This document shows positions 13,858 to 27,300 of a stretch of DNA of 64,000 nucleotides, piece by piece. The position numbers and the translations under genes are program-made. Within the stretch, counting starts at the first letter, position 1. Each line of letters opens with the position of its first letter. This DNA comes from Dipetalonema caudispina (taxonomy: Eukaryota > Nematoda > Chromadorea > Rhabditida > Onchocercidae). The stretch lies in contig JABVXV010000003.1 of assembly GCA_013365325.1 (NCBI GenBank), positions 992,001 through 1,056,000 of the forward strand. Direction: 5' to 3'. The notes beneath the pieces are model-generated. The model did not search any database, was not told the DNA's origin, and saw nothing but the letters and a program-made list of their open reading frames with translations.

Positions 13858-16800
13858 CAGCGGAGGATGAGGAAAACCAGAAGGCTGTAATATTGCGCCG
13901 AAATAATCGCTCCCAGAAAATTAAATCAAAACGAAGCGTAGCAAAATTTCGAAATTAGGGATGACTAGTAGATGGCATTTAATCCTGATTAATAATTTTT
14001 ATTTTGGAAGACAGTAAACTTCAGCTCTCCAATGAATCTGATAAGGAATGTCTTCTTGAAAACCCACAAATATATAAAAGCCTCAGAAGGGCAAAATTTC
14101 GCCTTGATCCTTTCAAACAGTGATAATGCAGAAACAGTTATTGGTTGACGATAGGCTTAACATAATCTTCATTGCTATTATCATTATTATCACGGCCGTT
14201 GTAGTTGCTTCATGGGCCTGGAGAATCCATCGATCATTGCTAATGCGACTAATAGCAGTTTGCGAAGAACTGGCATGAAGAACAAATTCGTCCACTTCAC
14301 CACTTATTATAACAATTTTCTATTCATTGTTGCTTTGAGATATGAATAGAATGTGAATAATTGTAAATTCTGATGAGGGCATTGGAACTACCCACAGTAC
14401 TCTGCCGTTATTTCAGCAATCAATGGTTATGAGCTATTGCTATACATTTTATTTCATTAATTTATTCACTCCATTAATTTATTTCATCATTTTATTCATT
14501 TCACATGCATCGCTTATTGATGCCTATTCACTGAACTGAATCAGATATGGACCGGACGATTTACTTTTCGCAGATAGAAATTGGAATGCACGAATTCTCG
14601 ATAAATTGGAAATTGCGTATATCAAAATACTAACCAAATGCAAATACTTCGTGAAATTTCAGTTGTTTTCATGCACCATATAGACAGTTCCCAATCTTAA
14701 AATAAATTGAATTTTAAAAATGGTTAAATGTATTGGAGTTAACTTTTAAACTTTACTGTGCAAATGCTAAAAACAGGAACAGGACTATAATAAGTTCGTC
14801 CAGTATTATTTTCCTAGGTAGGCAGATAATCAGAAATCATATCTCATTAGGACTTAATTGAAATTCAAGAAAATTCTTATAAAAGCGATATAAAGCTACA
14901 TTTTGAAATCTTTAAATTTGAATATACGTAAAGAATGCAAAGCGGAACTAACCAATATCTAGTTAGATTAACAGACAGGCTTAAAATATCGAGGTTCGTA
15001 GTAAGAAAGAAGAATGAGCCAAGGGAAAAGGAAAGGATTTGAGAGAATATAAATGAACTAAACTGAATCTTATCAAATTACATTGGAGAACATAACGCAT
15101 TCAACAGATAATTTCAAATAATTTGAAACGTTGGAAATAAGAAGAAAAACAGCCAGAACCTAATTCTTTTTAAAGAATCCGAATAAATTATGCGATGTGA
15201 ACAAATGAGAAGGCTGGATAGCTGAGGAAGGAGGGGAGAGAGAGGGAGAAGAATAACATTCCAGTTGATTAGGTACCAATGAATGACAGCAATATTGTTA
15301 GCCGTAAATATAGTGCCAAATTTTAGATAGGTAATTATAGCGAAAAGGAAATTATAACGTTCCCCAGCTCACTAATGGAACCAAACTATCATCAAAATTA
15401 TTTAAGTAAAGTTCAAGAAATGTTTGCCTGAAAATAATCTAAAACAAACGGGCGCATCTATTGAGATCGAAGTAATTGATGAGGAAGATGATGAAGTGTA
15501 ATACTTATCAGGGAGTAGATAGAGTGGCTGTAAGAAAATGAACGAATATGGATTAACTAGAAATGAGATGGACAGATGGAATAGCCCGTTTACTCTCTTC
15601 CGTTCTGTGTCTTGTTTAGGATGAAATAAAAGAGTTTTTTTCTTCTTCTTCTTTTCGTTTTATAAAAAGGCAAAGAATGCAGGAAGGTGCATTTCGTAAG
15701 TATAAACTGCATGCATGTGCATTACATGAATTGCAACGCATGCAACTGGAAAACGTAGACAGATACACACATTTGGAAAGAGCAGCTTTGCTACAATCCG
15801 TTATCCTATTTAGGTGGTATAATGGATTGCACTCAGACTTGCTAATAGGTTAAGATCTCTTGCACTATGTGAAATGCTGTCATCTACAACTACCATCGTG
15901 TTTTAAAAACATCAAGAATTATCAAAAGACTAATCATAAGACTACGGTTATTAAAAACAAAATAACTGAATTAGCTCTTCTTTCTGTTTGTATAATTCAC
16001 CATTACTTCAAAAATAATTTACTAACCTACTAAACTTTTCGTTATTTGAAAAACCAGCTGGATGTTGCCATTCAGCAAAAATAATGAATTGTCAATATCT
16101 TCCAGCTAAATATCTTAATATAAAAAATAGAAAGGAAGTAAGCTTCAAATGTACTTTCTAAATATTACTGTGATTTTAATCAATTTTGGCTTTCCACTTC
16201 TGTTTTTATTTGTAAAAATGAATCAGTATATATTCCCTTCTTGTTTAAAGACTTTCTAGCACATTGTCATTAATTGGAGTAATAATTCATTGAAGATCTT
16301 TAGAAGTATCTTCGAGTCATGTTTGAATTACATTCAGAAAGCTCCACTTAAATATATCATCACGAAAATAATCCATATCTGCAAGATCAGATGAGATTTC
16401 ACACAATAAACAAAGAGCTATTCGATCTAGTTGCATCATCACGAATGAATAATGATCATCGACAGTCCGATCACTGGTTGGCGTTTGAATGTAAATTGGG
16501 GAATCGGCGTATCTTCAAAAGGAAGGGACTGATAAGTTACATTAGTTGCCGAATCGTGAGCGAATGGATCACTTTTTTAGAGAAATAACATATCATGCGC
16601 ATAGTCTATGCCGAACTCATCGAACAAATGATCCGTTTCCGCTTTAGATGCGGAAGTGAAATCGAAGTGTTTCTGGAAGCAGAGAAAAGATTTAGAGCAA
16701 CTGGACGAACGATTTTTGTCATCATCAGGAATCAGCAGAGCTCCTCATTATCTCTTCGGAAAATGTTCAAGAAAAACTGAAAATGAGAAATGGAAATCAA

Positions 16801-17448
16801 TAGTGAGCAAGTAAATCATTAATAGTTAATAGTTTTTAATGTAAACCTCATCCATTCCACGTTTCACCAGTTTTACTTCTGTAGCAGTGAAACCGGATCG
16901 ATCACGAAGGAAAAGTGATTATGACGAAAGGATTCCTGGATGGAAACTGTTGGATAGCATCATCTAATGAATTCAAATCTTCATTAGAAAAGTGAAGACG
17001 ATATGGAGGTGTCACATATAAGAAACAAATACATATCACACGTAAGTTACGGTACCCACTGAGAAAACAAAGTAATCAGAGTGGAAAAAAGAATGCTCCG
17101 TTCTTCACAAAGTAGTCGGAACTACAAAGCAACTAAGCAGTGTGAGAAAGTCTTACTATCATCAGGCACGGAACCTTGTCCGATTAAAATCTGAATAAAG
17201 TCCAACGAGTAAACAGTAATCTTGGTAAATCAAACGTTCATCGAATAGTGTAAAGCTGAAGGATTGGTATATTAGACTAATATCCCTTACTAATTTGATT
17301 TAAATTGAAGGACAAAACTGTTAATCACATATCAGCAATTACTGATTAAGTCATAAACAGCACAACAATGTTGCTGAAATCTCCCTTATAATATTTTATT
17401 GATAAACACTTCTTTTGCAAATATTTCATTACTTTCCAAGTATTATCC
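13858..17448. other. Intergenic region upstream of the LRR-Ig gene
   Basis: No convincing gene was found. A purine-rich patch lies around 15225-15260. On the minus strand at about 16684-16590 a TTCCAG acceptor is followed by an open stretch with KAETDHLFDEF. It ends at a stop and might be a 3' exon of the membrane-protein candidate just upstream, but the intervening exons cannot be found. Confidence 0.4.
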
Positions 17449-18029
17449 TTAATATTTAGCAGGAAAATGATATAATAACCAGGATTTGCTATTAACATGT
17501 TTCTTTTTACAACAGTTGTACTGCTTTACTTTTTGACAGATGTCTAAATATTCCAAATAGTTCTGTACACGATTTTCATAAGTAATATAATATAATCCAC
17601 ATGGCACAGATAACATAAACAATAGAAAAGAAAGTCCATCAAATATAACCAGTCTTTGGCTGTAAAACAATCGAACCGTTTAACAAATTCATGAAGCAGA
17701 CGAAAGAAACCAAAATAATTTTAGAAAAATCATGGTATTTGAACAATATACCACACAACGCATTCATATGCCCCACGGTTTGTGCTATCAAAATTGCAGA
17801 TCTTTCCAATGACAGGGCAGTAATACTTATTCCACTAAGGGTTGTTAGAAAAGTTGCTACAAAACAATATTTGTATGTAAGTCAATATACTTATCCCACG
17901 ATAACCAACTTCAATCTGCATCATAGCTTCAAAAACGTTTTCTATTAATCTAATAAGACAGTGTGTGTATAGGAAGATTCGAGACCGCCAAAAAAGCGGG
18001 AGATAGATCAAAAAGGAAACAACCGTCAT
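17449..18029 (-). CDS. Possible multi-exon membrane protein, receptor-like (fragment)
   Basis: Three adjacent minus-strand segments encode hydrophobic stretches that can be spliced in phase. Segment A (18029-17906) starts with ATG and contains VSFLIYLPLFW. It uses the donor TTG|GTTATC and the acceptor TTTTGTAG to enter segment B at 17856, which contains TTLSGISITALSLERSAIL. That resembles the third helix plus ER motif of nematode serpentine chemoreceptors. Segment C, after TTTTACAG at about 17660, contains FDGLSFLLFMLSVPCGLYY and runs to a stop at 17449. The B-to-C donor is weak. No full set of seven helices was found. It may be a partial or decayed 7TM gene, a small membrane protein, or chance in T-rich sequence. 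Confidence 0.3.
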
Positions 18030-18400
18030 AATCAGTTCATTTGCGTTTGAAATCACAGTTTATGCAAATTGTGAGATCACAGCCAACGAGGATGCTTAGA
18101 TCTCAACAGCGAGTATGTTCTTATTTATAGTCTGCTAAAGTAAATAACTAATAAATCTTCGTAATATAAAAACTTCTCAAATATTCTTTAAAACTGTCTT
18201 TAGATTGAATATGACTGGTATATTAATCAGAAAAAAATCAAATAATTTGAAACTCCACTCAATACTTTTCAAAGAGAGAATACTTACTTTTACATCCATC
18301 TTCAATAATCAAGAGATTTTTCACGGTAGGTTCAATCATTAACACAATCTTTCGTCAATAGTACACATTTTAATCGAGCTCAACATTTTTTGAAAGTTAA

Positions 18401-18406
18401 TTTATT
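18401..18406 (-). terminator. Poly(A) signal of the zinc-finger gene
   Basis: The minus strand reads AATAAA here, 50 bases beyond the proposed TGA stop at 18458-18456. This supports the short final exon chosen for the zinc-finger gene. Confidence 0.5.
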
Positions 18407-18455
18407 CAAGTAATAAATATAATATGACGAACTATTTAACATTAAAGAAACCCGT

Positions 18456-20821
18456 TCAAAAATTATTGTCGATGCTTTTTTGTGATAGATCTTGTGGCAC
18501 CTGCAAATTCACAATTTACGAATTGAACCGAATTTTTAAAAATAAAAGAAACACGTCGTAAAAATATAAATCCTTATCTTTCTTAAATTTACACATTCTT
18601 CTTTTAAAAAAAATCCAAAATGGCTGAATACATTTCAATCGTTTCAGGTACAACTCGCTGTATTTGTTTGAAAAACATGAAAATTATGAAACTATTCAAA
18701 GCAAAACCCACTTCAAGACATTTTTGTGCATAAAATAATGATGCCAAAAAATTCGATGAAGCCACCTGCTTCTCGAAATTTGCTGCCACTCGATCCCTTT
18801 CCCATGGTGCTCTAAAAAGTAATCTTTTCAATTATTTATTATCATTTTTCGAATTTATGGATAAAGAATATGTGCCCCAAAGACTTCAAGCAGACCTAAA
18901 AACAGGATTATCCTACAGTACTGGTAGAATAAACAGCCAAACTGAATGAGATAATTTAATGACTACTATTGCAAGACAATTTCGACAAACTTTGTAGCAG
19001 TAATGTGCCATTGCCAAAAAGTTTTCTTGAATTTGATGTTTCTATCAAATAATATGACAGCGCTAGCAGCACCTATTTACTTCACCTATCCTCAATTTTA
19101 GTAAGTTCGTTCCAAATTCAAACAAGAAATCAAACGCAAGATAAAGTTTAGATATCCCCCTATTCAAAATGTTCATATCGACTTTGCTACAAAGTTTCAA
19201 ATCGAAATAAAAAAAAGGTCTGAATCTTCCGTTCACGGGATATAGCAAGAGAGAGATAAGTCGCATACATTATCGCAACATGACACCGCACATTCCCTTT
19301 TTATTTTCCATTTCTAAGTTAAGCATTTGCTTACTCGAAGTCGCCAATACAATTAGATTTCGATTTCAGGAATGAAGTGAACCAGAAAGATCAACACAGA
19401 ATCAGCGGAAAATCATCAAAATACTGAGTATTAAGTTTCAGAAATTGAAAAACTTACACAGCGTCAAGATTTTTGGTTGATCCGCGTGTAAAATGTTTTG
19501 TTGTACTGATATGTAGCACTAATTCATCAAGTGTATCAAATCGTTGAGCACATTTTAGACATGTGAAAATATTGCTGGTGATGCTATTAGGAATACATTT
19601 GCTGGGCGTTGCTGGCACCGGCAATTTTGCCGTACCAATTCTATGCACCAGTTGTGACAATTCACCTAAAGCATCTGCTGCTGATGTTTTCGTTGAATCT
19701 GAAATAATTTGTTATCATATCACCTTTCAGAATCCATACGACATCTGCTATAGACTACAGGCCCCACTCTCAAAATACAGTTTTAATTCATATCGAGTTG
19801 TAAGAAAATCTATCAGTCATTACAAGAAACGAAGAAGAGATTATAAATCGGAAGAATTTTGATGATGCAATTTTAACCTTTTAAATATAAATAAAATATA
19901 GAATAAATGTGAAATATTGTAATAAACGAAGTCCAAACCTATTTAGCAACAGGAATATTTTCATTTTCAGCTCCAAGGTTTGCGACATTTTTCGACATGT
20001 CAACAGAAGAAATGTCAACAAAGTTTCTAAGTTATCCATTTTATCTCCCTGCATTATACTTTGTCTAATCTAATTATCGCTCACAATTTGTATGAAATTA
20101 AAAAGCAATACTTATGAATAAATTTACCATATCCAAAGCGCAATTTCATGGAATTAGCATTACTGCGCGATTGTGTCAAAGCATATCTTGTCGATGCAGA
20201 GGGTCTACTGCTTCTATAAACCCCAAAAGTTGAACATCCCGCCTCACTGTTAGCTCGCACACATCGTTCCAAACGTTTCAACGGAGAATCCGAATCCGTT
20301 AACTCGGCAGATCCGTCGGCTCGAGAAACACTTGTAGAGGGAATATCAAATGAACTGCTCTGTGGGGAATTTCTATTCGCAGTGAACATGGAAAAGAAGG
20401 ACTTGTGGCGGTCACTGACACCAGAAATGATGGGGACTGAGTAACTTGCGGAAACGCGGGGACTATGTCCATTAACGGATCTGGAATGAGCGAACTGCGA
20501 TCTGGGGAATCGCGCGCCTTCTCCGACATGATAGTATCGCCGAAAATCATCTGGCTCATACTTGGGAACTTTCAAGGGAGGAGTATCATTGTGGAAGACA
20601 TCTGCCGCATCTTGTATACCAGACGCGCGAAATGAACTTCCGGTCGAGTCATCCGGTTCGTCCGTTGCTGAGATGGTTCCGCTATAAGGAGGAGGAGGAG
20701 AGGATGACGGAGAATGCCACGCCGGAGAGAGCAACTCTCGGGAATCCCCCACCGAGCCATCCCCCTCCAGGAACACCTCACCAGTAATCCGCCTCGCGGG
20801 TTTCGCTTGCTTCCTCCTCAT
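18456..20821 (-). CDS. Single C2H2 (teashirt-like) zinc-finger protein
   Basis: Four minus-strand exons are proposed: 20821-20128, 19698-19458, 18811-18766 and 18500-18456. All phases agree and give 341 residues. The N-terminal 230 residues are Ser/Pro-rich and likely disordered. Exon 2 carries one finger, CLKCAQRF...LVLHISTTKH, with spacing C-x2-C-x12-H-x5-H. That spacing is known from teashirt/tiptop-type fingers rather than the classical C-x12-H-x3-H form. The first two exons are firm: donors G|GTAAAT and GT|GTAAGT, acceptor TTTCAG. The last two are short and rest on splice sites and phase (AG|AGCACC with donor CAG|GTGGCT; TTTGCAG|GTGCCA). A role in nucleic-acid binding or transcription is inferred from the finger alone. 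The gene is divergently arranged with sec-8. Confidence 0.7.
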
Positions 20822-21309
20822 TTGTCCATGCCCGGAGATCTACCCATCCATCCATCCATCCATCCATCCATCTATCCATCTATCTATCTATCTATCTATC
20901 TATCCATCTATCTATCTATCTATCTATATCAATGTTTCCCATGGTTAGTCGGGGAGGATCCCTTCCTTTCCCTGTTTGTATCTTCTCCCCCGTAATCCTT
21001 CCCGAATCCTTTCCCCGCCTGCTCTCATCAAAATCCGACAAGGCACCCCAATCCCTCCCATTTCTCCTCGTCCTCCTTACTCTCCCCCTTAAACAGGCAG
21101 AGAAGGCAGCTGTCTGCCCGCCTGCCACTCCACCCAACCCAACATGATTGATTGATTGATGGCAACCGACACTACACCGACGCATTCACTTCATTCAATT
21201 CTATCACTTGCTCAATCGTGGTCTCGACGGGAAAACTTGCCGACGATATTTTTGGAATTTGCTGTTCGGTGTTCTACTGGACGGATTGGTTGTTCTGCAG
21301 GTTGTCGGG
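20822..21309. promoter_or_regulatory. Shared divergent promoter region (zinc finger / sec-8)
   Basis: This 488-bp interval separates two start codons facing away from each other: ATG at 20821 on the minus strand and ATG at 21310 on the plus strand. It is noticeably more GC-rich than the surroundings and contains pyrimidine tracts between 20940 and 21140. Its first part is a tetranucleotide microsatellite that would lie in the leader or proximal promoter of the zinc-finger gene. No TATA box was recognised. The call rests on geometry. Confidence 0.55.
20844..20928. repeat. (CCAT)n/(CTAT)n microsatellite
   Basis: About 85 bases of near-perfect tetranucleotide repeat, shifting from ATCC units to ATCT units, with one ATCC interruption in the second half. 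It lies immediately upstream of the zinc-finger start codon. Confidence 0.95.
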
Positions 21310-24300
21310 ATGTCAAACGATGGTAGACCGAGACGAGCGCAACATGGTGGATCTCTTCAGGATAACGCGGTAATTTACTTTTATTGGATATACATTAATT
21401 AGTAGAATGACATAGTAGATATTTCTCTGCATTTGCTTGAATTCTTTGTTCGAACATGAAAGAACGGGAATAATCTCATCAATTGTCAAGTATTAGCTTC
21501 ATTCTGCAGCCAGCAGCTTTTCCTTACTTACATTTGTCATTTGTAATATGTGCACAATTTTTTGCTTTCCCTTTTCGAAGCAATAGATTAGTATCCGGTA
21601 TACCTCCTGTGATGATTCCGAACGAATAGCAAAAGATGAAAATGTTCCCTTACATAAGAAATGAACAGAAAATTAGGAAATACTGTAACATGCAGACAAA
21701 ATGCAAGAGGGAAAGGAATAGACTGCATATTTCCGAATGTTGTTGGATTTTGTAACCAACATGTTTTGCGTGGAATCGTGTTCGGGAGCATTATATAAAT
21801 ACAGTTCTCTCGTTTCCTATTTTGTATTTGAGTTGTTATATTCAACTAGTAATGGCAAAGAATATTAATTCTTCGCAATATATGATTTGTATTATCACTC
21901 AGAGAAGCATAGTCAATTATAAAAATCACCGAGTGATTATTAGCTTTTACTTTTTATGTTTTTATATTCCGAAACAACCATATAAGAATAGAAATGCATA
22001 TGGATTGCGGAAAAAATACAGTTAGCCAAGTAATGAAGTTAACAAAGTATAACTGATAATGTTTAAAGCATATGTAATTATTTCAATATAATTTTACTAC
22101 ACTTGTGACATATTCTGTGAGATGTGAGATATCCATCAAATATAATTGCTATAATATGTGAAACAATGCGAAGTATTTGCTTCTTTTGACAGAGTGCTTT
22201 ACTATTGAATATGATTCGAACACTGACAAGCAACTCCTCGGCAGATCAAAAGGAGTTGGATCGTAGGCGTTTGGAAGCTGGATTTGCTGAAACTTCAAAA
22301 GAAATAGATCATCTGGTACTTGGTAAGCAATAAAGAAATGAATGCGTCAACTTTATGATAAATATTTCTCATTTTATTTTTAGTTTTAATACTCAGAAAG
22401 ACCCATAGCATTCACGGGACTTTTTCAGTTTGGTTCATGACGAAATCGCAGCTCAATGATTCATTGAATTTTATAAGATGTTAGAGTTGATCAAAAGATA
22501 AAAATCTTCAGAACATGAAAACGATGTTGGGACTTGTTTGGAGTCATTCAGGAATGTTTCCACTCGAATCACTGGTCGGTTCTCTTTTTCTTCTTTGAAA
22601 TTTAAATCATTGTAACATTTATTTAGGATCACACATAAGACCAATAATCTTACACATAAATATGCTCTTAAAATTACCTTCATGATACGTTTGTCATATC
22701 TTCTTTTCCAGCTTGTCGCGAAAAAGTGCATAGTATACGTAGTAGTTTGCTCACATGCCGCTCTCTGTTGCAGTGTAGACGGGATGACTTAAAAAGACTT
22801 TGGATGGAAAATGCTCAACAAAAACACGTCAGCACAATTCTTGCTCAAATGTATTCTGATTTTCTAAATTTTGATGATGCTTGAAATTGCATGTAGGAAC
22901 TTTGAGATCACGGGAATAAGAAAAAAAATATTGGTAGCAACAAGGTGGAATGAGTCAGCAACATATTGTCTTAGCTTGATGAGAATCTGGTTAAGGCAAA
23001 AAGTTCAGTTACTTATAGTTCTGTTTGCAAATGGATAGAACCGAACAGTTAATCTGTGAATACAGTGAATCTTTCTTGGCAAAACCGTAAGACGTATGCA
23101 GTTATGTCAGTTAGAGTATTACCAACTTTGGACTGATTGGGAAATTTACTGACCATTAAAGTATTTCAAATGATTTATTTCTTTGTAGAGAGGGACTAAA
23201 TCGTTTGGGAAGTGAAGTTGAGGCAGCTATGGCCACTTCAAATTATCATCTAGCTGCAAATTCCTTAAACGAAGCAGGTTGTTTTTCGTTGTCCTTGATT
23301 ATTTTAGAAACAGCTAATTATTTTCATTTTAACTTATGTGTCATACGACGTAGCATTCCAGATCTGTTATTTAATGGTCCATTTTCAAACATCGATGGAT
23401 TGAATCAGTTACGTTCACAGTTACTTGATTTGTCGAAAGTGAGTTGAAGTCTCAAATAATTCATAATGAATAGCTGTTGGTAGAAATTTAAGAGGAATAC
23501 AGTTTTTCCACTTTTTACAGCGTTTGTTTAAGTGAAAAATACACTTCGATCAGGTGATTTTAAAATTTCTTATTTCAAAATTTGAAAATTTAGTGTTTCT
23601 GGTTTGCGTTATCTTATAACCGTAAGGTGTTTTTTTTTAGAAGCTCGTGGAACGAATTGTTAATGACATTACAAATCATTTAATCGTTCGGCCGTTCGAA
23701 AATCATGTAAGTTTTAAACGTCTTACAGTTGCAAGTATAGGATTTTGATTAAGGAAAAGCAAAGTCCAAGAATCAAGATCCGATTTGGTCAATATTTTCA
23801 ACCCTATCAATGGATTTTTTTATACTCTTGCTTAGTTTTTCTGGACTCTTATATCAGTTTGGGACGATCTTTAAATGTATTCCTCAAAAACTTCTCTTAT
23901 ATGTGGTGATCAGTAAGAAATCTATGAGTATAATGTCGAGAAAAGGAGCTTTATAACCTTTTTGTGATAGTATTTAGATTTCGTTAGATTTTTTCTGCTT
24001 TTCTATAAATCAGTCACAGATTTCAAGTCTTATTTAATTTGCCTCCATATCGTTATTAGTTTTCGAAAACGAATCTATAAATTCCTCGCGTATGTTTTAT
24101 GCTATTATTTTTAAGCTCGTTGAAATAATCAAATCGCTGCCAGAAAATAAAGTTGCGGAATCAGCGGAATGTGTTGAGATCATGTCTCAGTTTAATGTGA
24201 AAGAAAATGTAACCGTGAATGGCACATATTCCGTAGCTGCCCGTTGTGCCGAAAATATTCATGCATTATGTGTGTTCGGCAGACTGTCGACAACACTTCG

Positions 24301-27300
24301 ACGCTTTTTACAAGGTTCTCCGGCAGTATTCAACCGTCTGATACATACATCGGCAAATGTAGTCTGTGTTGCGTTTGATGGGAACCAAAAAGGAGATGAA
24401 CAAAATTTGTCGCAATTTATGCAGTTGGTATTGTTTTCCGTATATCCTTGTCTAGACTTCATCATATTTGAATTTTCTCTTTATTTTTGTTCTGCAAAAC
24501 TATCGCTTTCAAAGGCAAAACCTTTTATGGCGAGAAATTTTTTGGTTTTTATTATATTGTAATAAACGAAAGAGTTGGAGAAATTAAATTCAAATACCTA
24601 TGCCTTTCAGATTCTTGATTTTGGTCTTCTTGCTTATAACTGTGATTGCTCCAGTTTTTTTCCAAACTTACTAATTTTTCTCCGGATGTTTAATGCATCC
24701 CTTTGCACAGGTGCTGAGCCAGTTTCGTAGTAGCTATGAGGCACATCTTGTAATGGATGCTGAACTTAAAAAATTGCGGGAAAACGATTTGAGTGATGAC
24801 GAGGAAATGATATCGTTGTCTGAAAATTTCTGGGAAACAGCACAAGCTATAATCGAAGATCTAGTGGATGAATATATCACAGAAGATGGCAGTACTTCCA
24901 GTTTAGTTATACAAAAACCAAATACATCGGCTGCAGAAAAAGTCACCTTATTCAAATTTGATGCTTCAGCTTGTGCACTTACTACTCAGTCTGGGCAAAC
25001 TATTAAACAGGTTTATTTTATTTCTTCAACTATAAAAAAGAAATAGAGTATAAAAAGGTAGTTGAATTAAATTTCTGTGGATTTACTCGCAACAGTTATT
25101 CCCGTAACTACAATTTTTCATTTTTCAGCTTCAATCTCTGATATGCCCTTCGTCACCATGGAACATTACCGCTCTTTATCCACAACTTGAACGTTTCTGC
25201 AATGAGCGTGAAACCGAAGCAAACGTAAAACCCTGTCGTTTGCGTTCTTACTTGCACTCATTCATTGTTAATGTTTTCATCGATCAGTTCAAATGCAAGC
25301 TTGAAGCTCTTGCCGAGCAAGCACTTAATGAACAGGATGCCTGGCGTGTTCTTATGCATTACCCTAATCCGGTAACTTTTTAACTTCACTTGCTTTCAAA
25401 TAAAAGTGTTCGGTATGTGTCATCCCATAAATGTTTTGGTTTCCGAATAAACCTTTTTGTGCATCGTGAATTCATTTATTACTTTTCATTTTCAGAAAGT
25501 TTTGGGAAGTTGTTGGAATGTTTACTCAGTTTGTAATCAAATCGGAAAATTAATTCTTGCCATGGATAAATATACAGAAAGATTATCAGCATTGTGGTTA
25601 CTTGTTATTGATGAATTTTCTGATAGTGCTAATAATATCTATGAAAAGGTTTTGTCTTTCTGGAAGCCCACTTCAGAGGGAAAAGATTCTGTGGTAAGTT
25701 GTTACTTGTTGGTGCTTCACGCCCATGTTAATAATGTTCGTGAAAACCTCTTTATATGAAGGAATTCCTTCTTGTCCAGAATATTTCGACTTTATAATTT
25801 TACTTAGTAACGCACCAATAGTGCTTCTGTACGGCGCCTCAAAATATTCTACAAGAATATTTCAATAGTTCATGTGCATATTGCTATCATATTATTAGGA
25901 TGTACGCGGTTTATCAAAAGTTTACCTTCCAAAAGTTTACCTTTCCAAAACTATATTTACTTTTTTTTGTCTGAACTTTAAATTCTCGCTTTGGATTCGA
26001 AAACTTATTTATACAGCAGAGCTAAATGAGAATTTTACATGACTTTAGCAGTGTTCAGGTTCTCAATGAAGATGGATTCAGAGAAAAGCGTAAAATAAGT
26101 GCAGCATGGGCAGTGGACGAAGATATATCACGTCTCTTGAAGAGTTTACCAAACTGGTTCATGGTGAGCAGTTATGAAGGTACTTCAACTCCCTCGGTGA
26201 ACACACCTTCTGCAGTTTCACCCACAAGTGAATCAGAAAGTGATGTATGTTATCGAAATGAAAGAGAATCTGAAATTCTCATAGGTAAACTTTCTCATTT
26301 TCGTCTCTGTAAAATGCATAGGGCATCATCGATTTGAAACTCAAAATTTTTGTTTTCGGCCGTCACTTGAAGTTGATTATTCAAATCACATCTCAGGTAA
26401 TCTGGGAACAGCAAAACAGCTTGTTCGTGATGAACTGATAACCGATATTGAAGTAATTCGTTCGCTGGCATGTATACATGAATCACTAAAATGGTTTTGT
26501 AGCAGCATGCGTTCTTTGATCGAAGAACTCCCGGAATCGTCCCGTAATGCAATGCGTAAATGTGTTGTACAGTTACAAAGAACAGATGAAAGTGGTACTG
26601 TTCATCAGTCGGTGAATGAAATTTTAGTTTATAATTTACAAATAATAGTAACAGAATATGCATGCATACTCGTTTTTATGCCATTGAATATGATGATTTT
26701 TTAGGAAATCTGAATTATGTATCGGATCAGTTTTTCCATGGTTTTTTATACACCAAGTTATTTATTTATCTTGTTACAATTTATTGTGAAGAAGACTGAA
26801 AGAGAGGATTGAAGCATTCAAAGAAAAGTTTAGTTTAGTGCGTAGAGTATAGTTTAGTTAGGAAATTCAACTTTAATTGACATGAAATTAATTCAATTTT
26901 AAGGAAGAGCATATTGCCGCTGCACTAGATTCCAGACTAGCCAATTTGGATGCAAAAGCTGACACTTGTTTATTAATAATTCACCTTGAGCTTCGTGTAC
27001 ATTGCTTCTTCCATTTGTTACCGCTAGCTCGAGTAAGGCCATCGTTGCCTCATGATGAACTCGATAACGAGGTAAGTTGTCCATACTCTTAGTACTGTAA
27101 AACAAAAAAATATATCTGATTTTCCTCTTCACTTCTCTCTTCATGTTTCTTTTGTTCCATGTTTTGTTTTATTTGTCGTTGATATCATATAATTGAAAAT
27201 TTCAATCTTCATGCATGAAAAGTTTTTTTAACTCCAATTGACTGCAGGTAATTGATTTTGGACGTGACATGGCTCATTTTCACCAAGTACTTAGCACGAA

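Noticed and set aside
16391..16780. Two plus-strand frames of about 60 codons
   Set aside because: No domain; the minus strand of the same stretch looked at least as exon-like, and neither could be connected to other exons.
20299..20559. Second minus-strand frame across the zinc-finger exon
   Set aside because: The longer frame 20821-20128 has an ATG start and splices in phase to the finger exon.
20714..20995. Plus-strand open frame with Ile-Tyr-Leu-Ser repeats
   Set aside because: Antisense to the zinc-finger exon and then the tetranucleotide repeat; no independent support.
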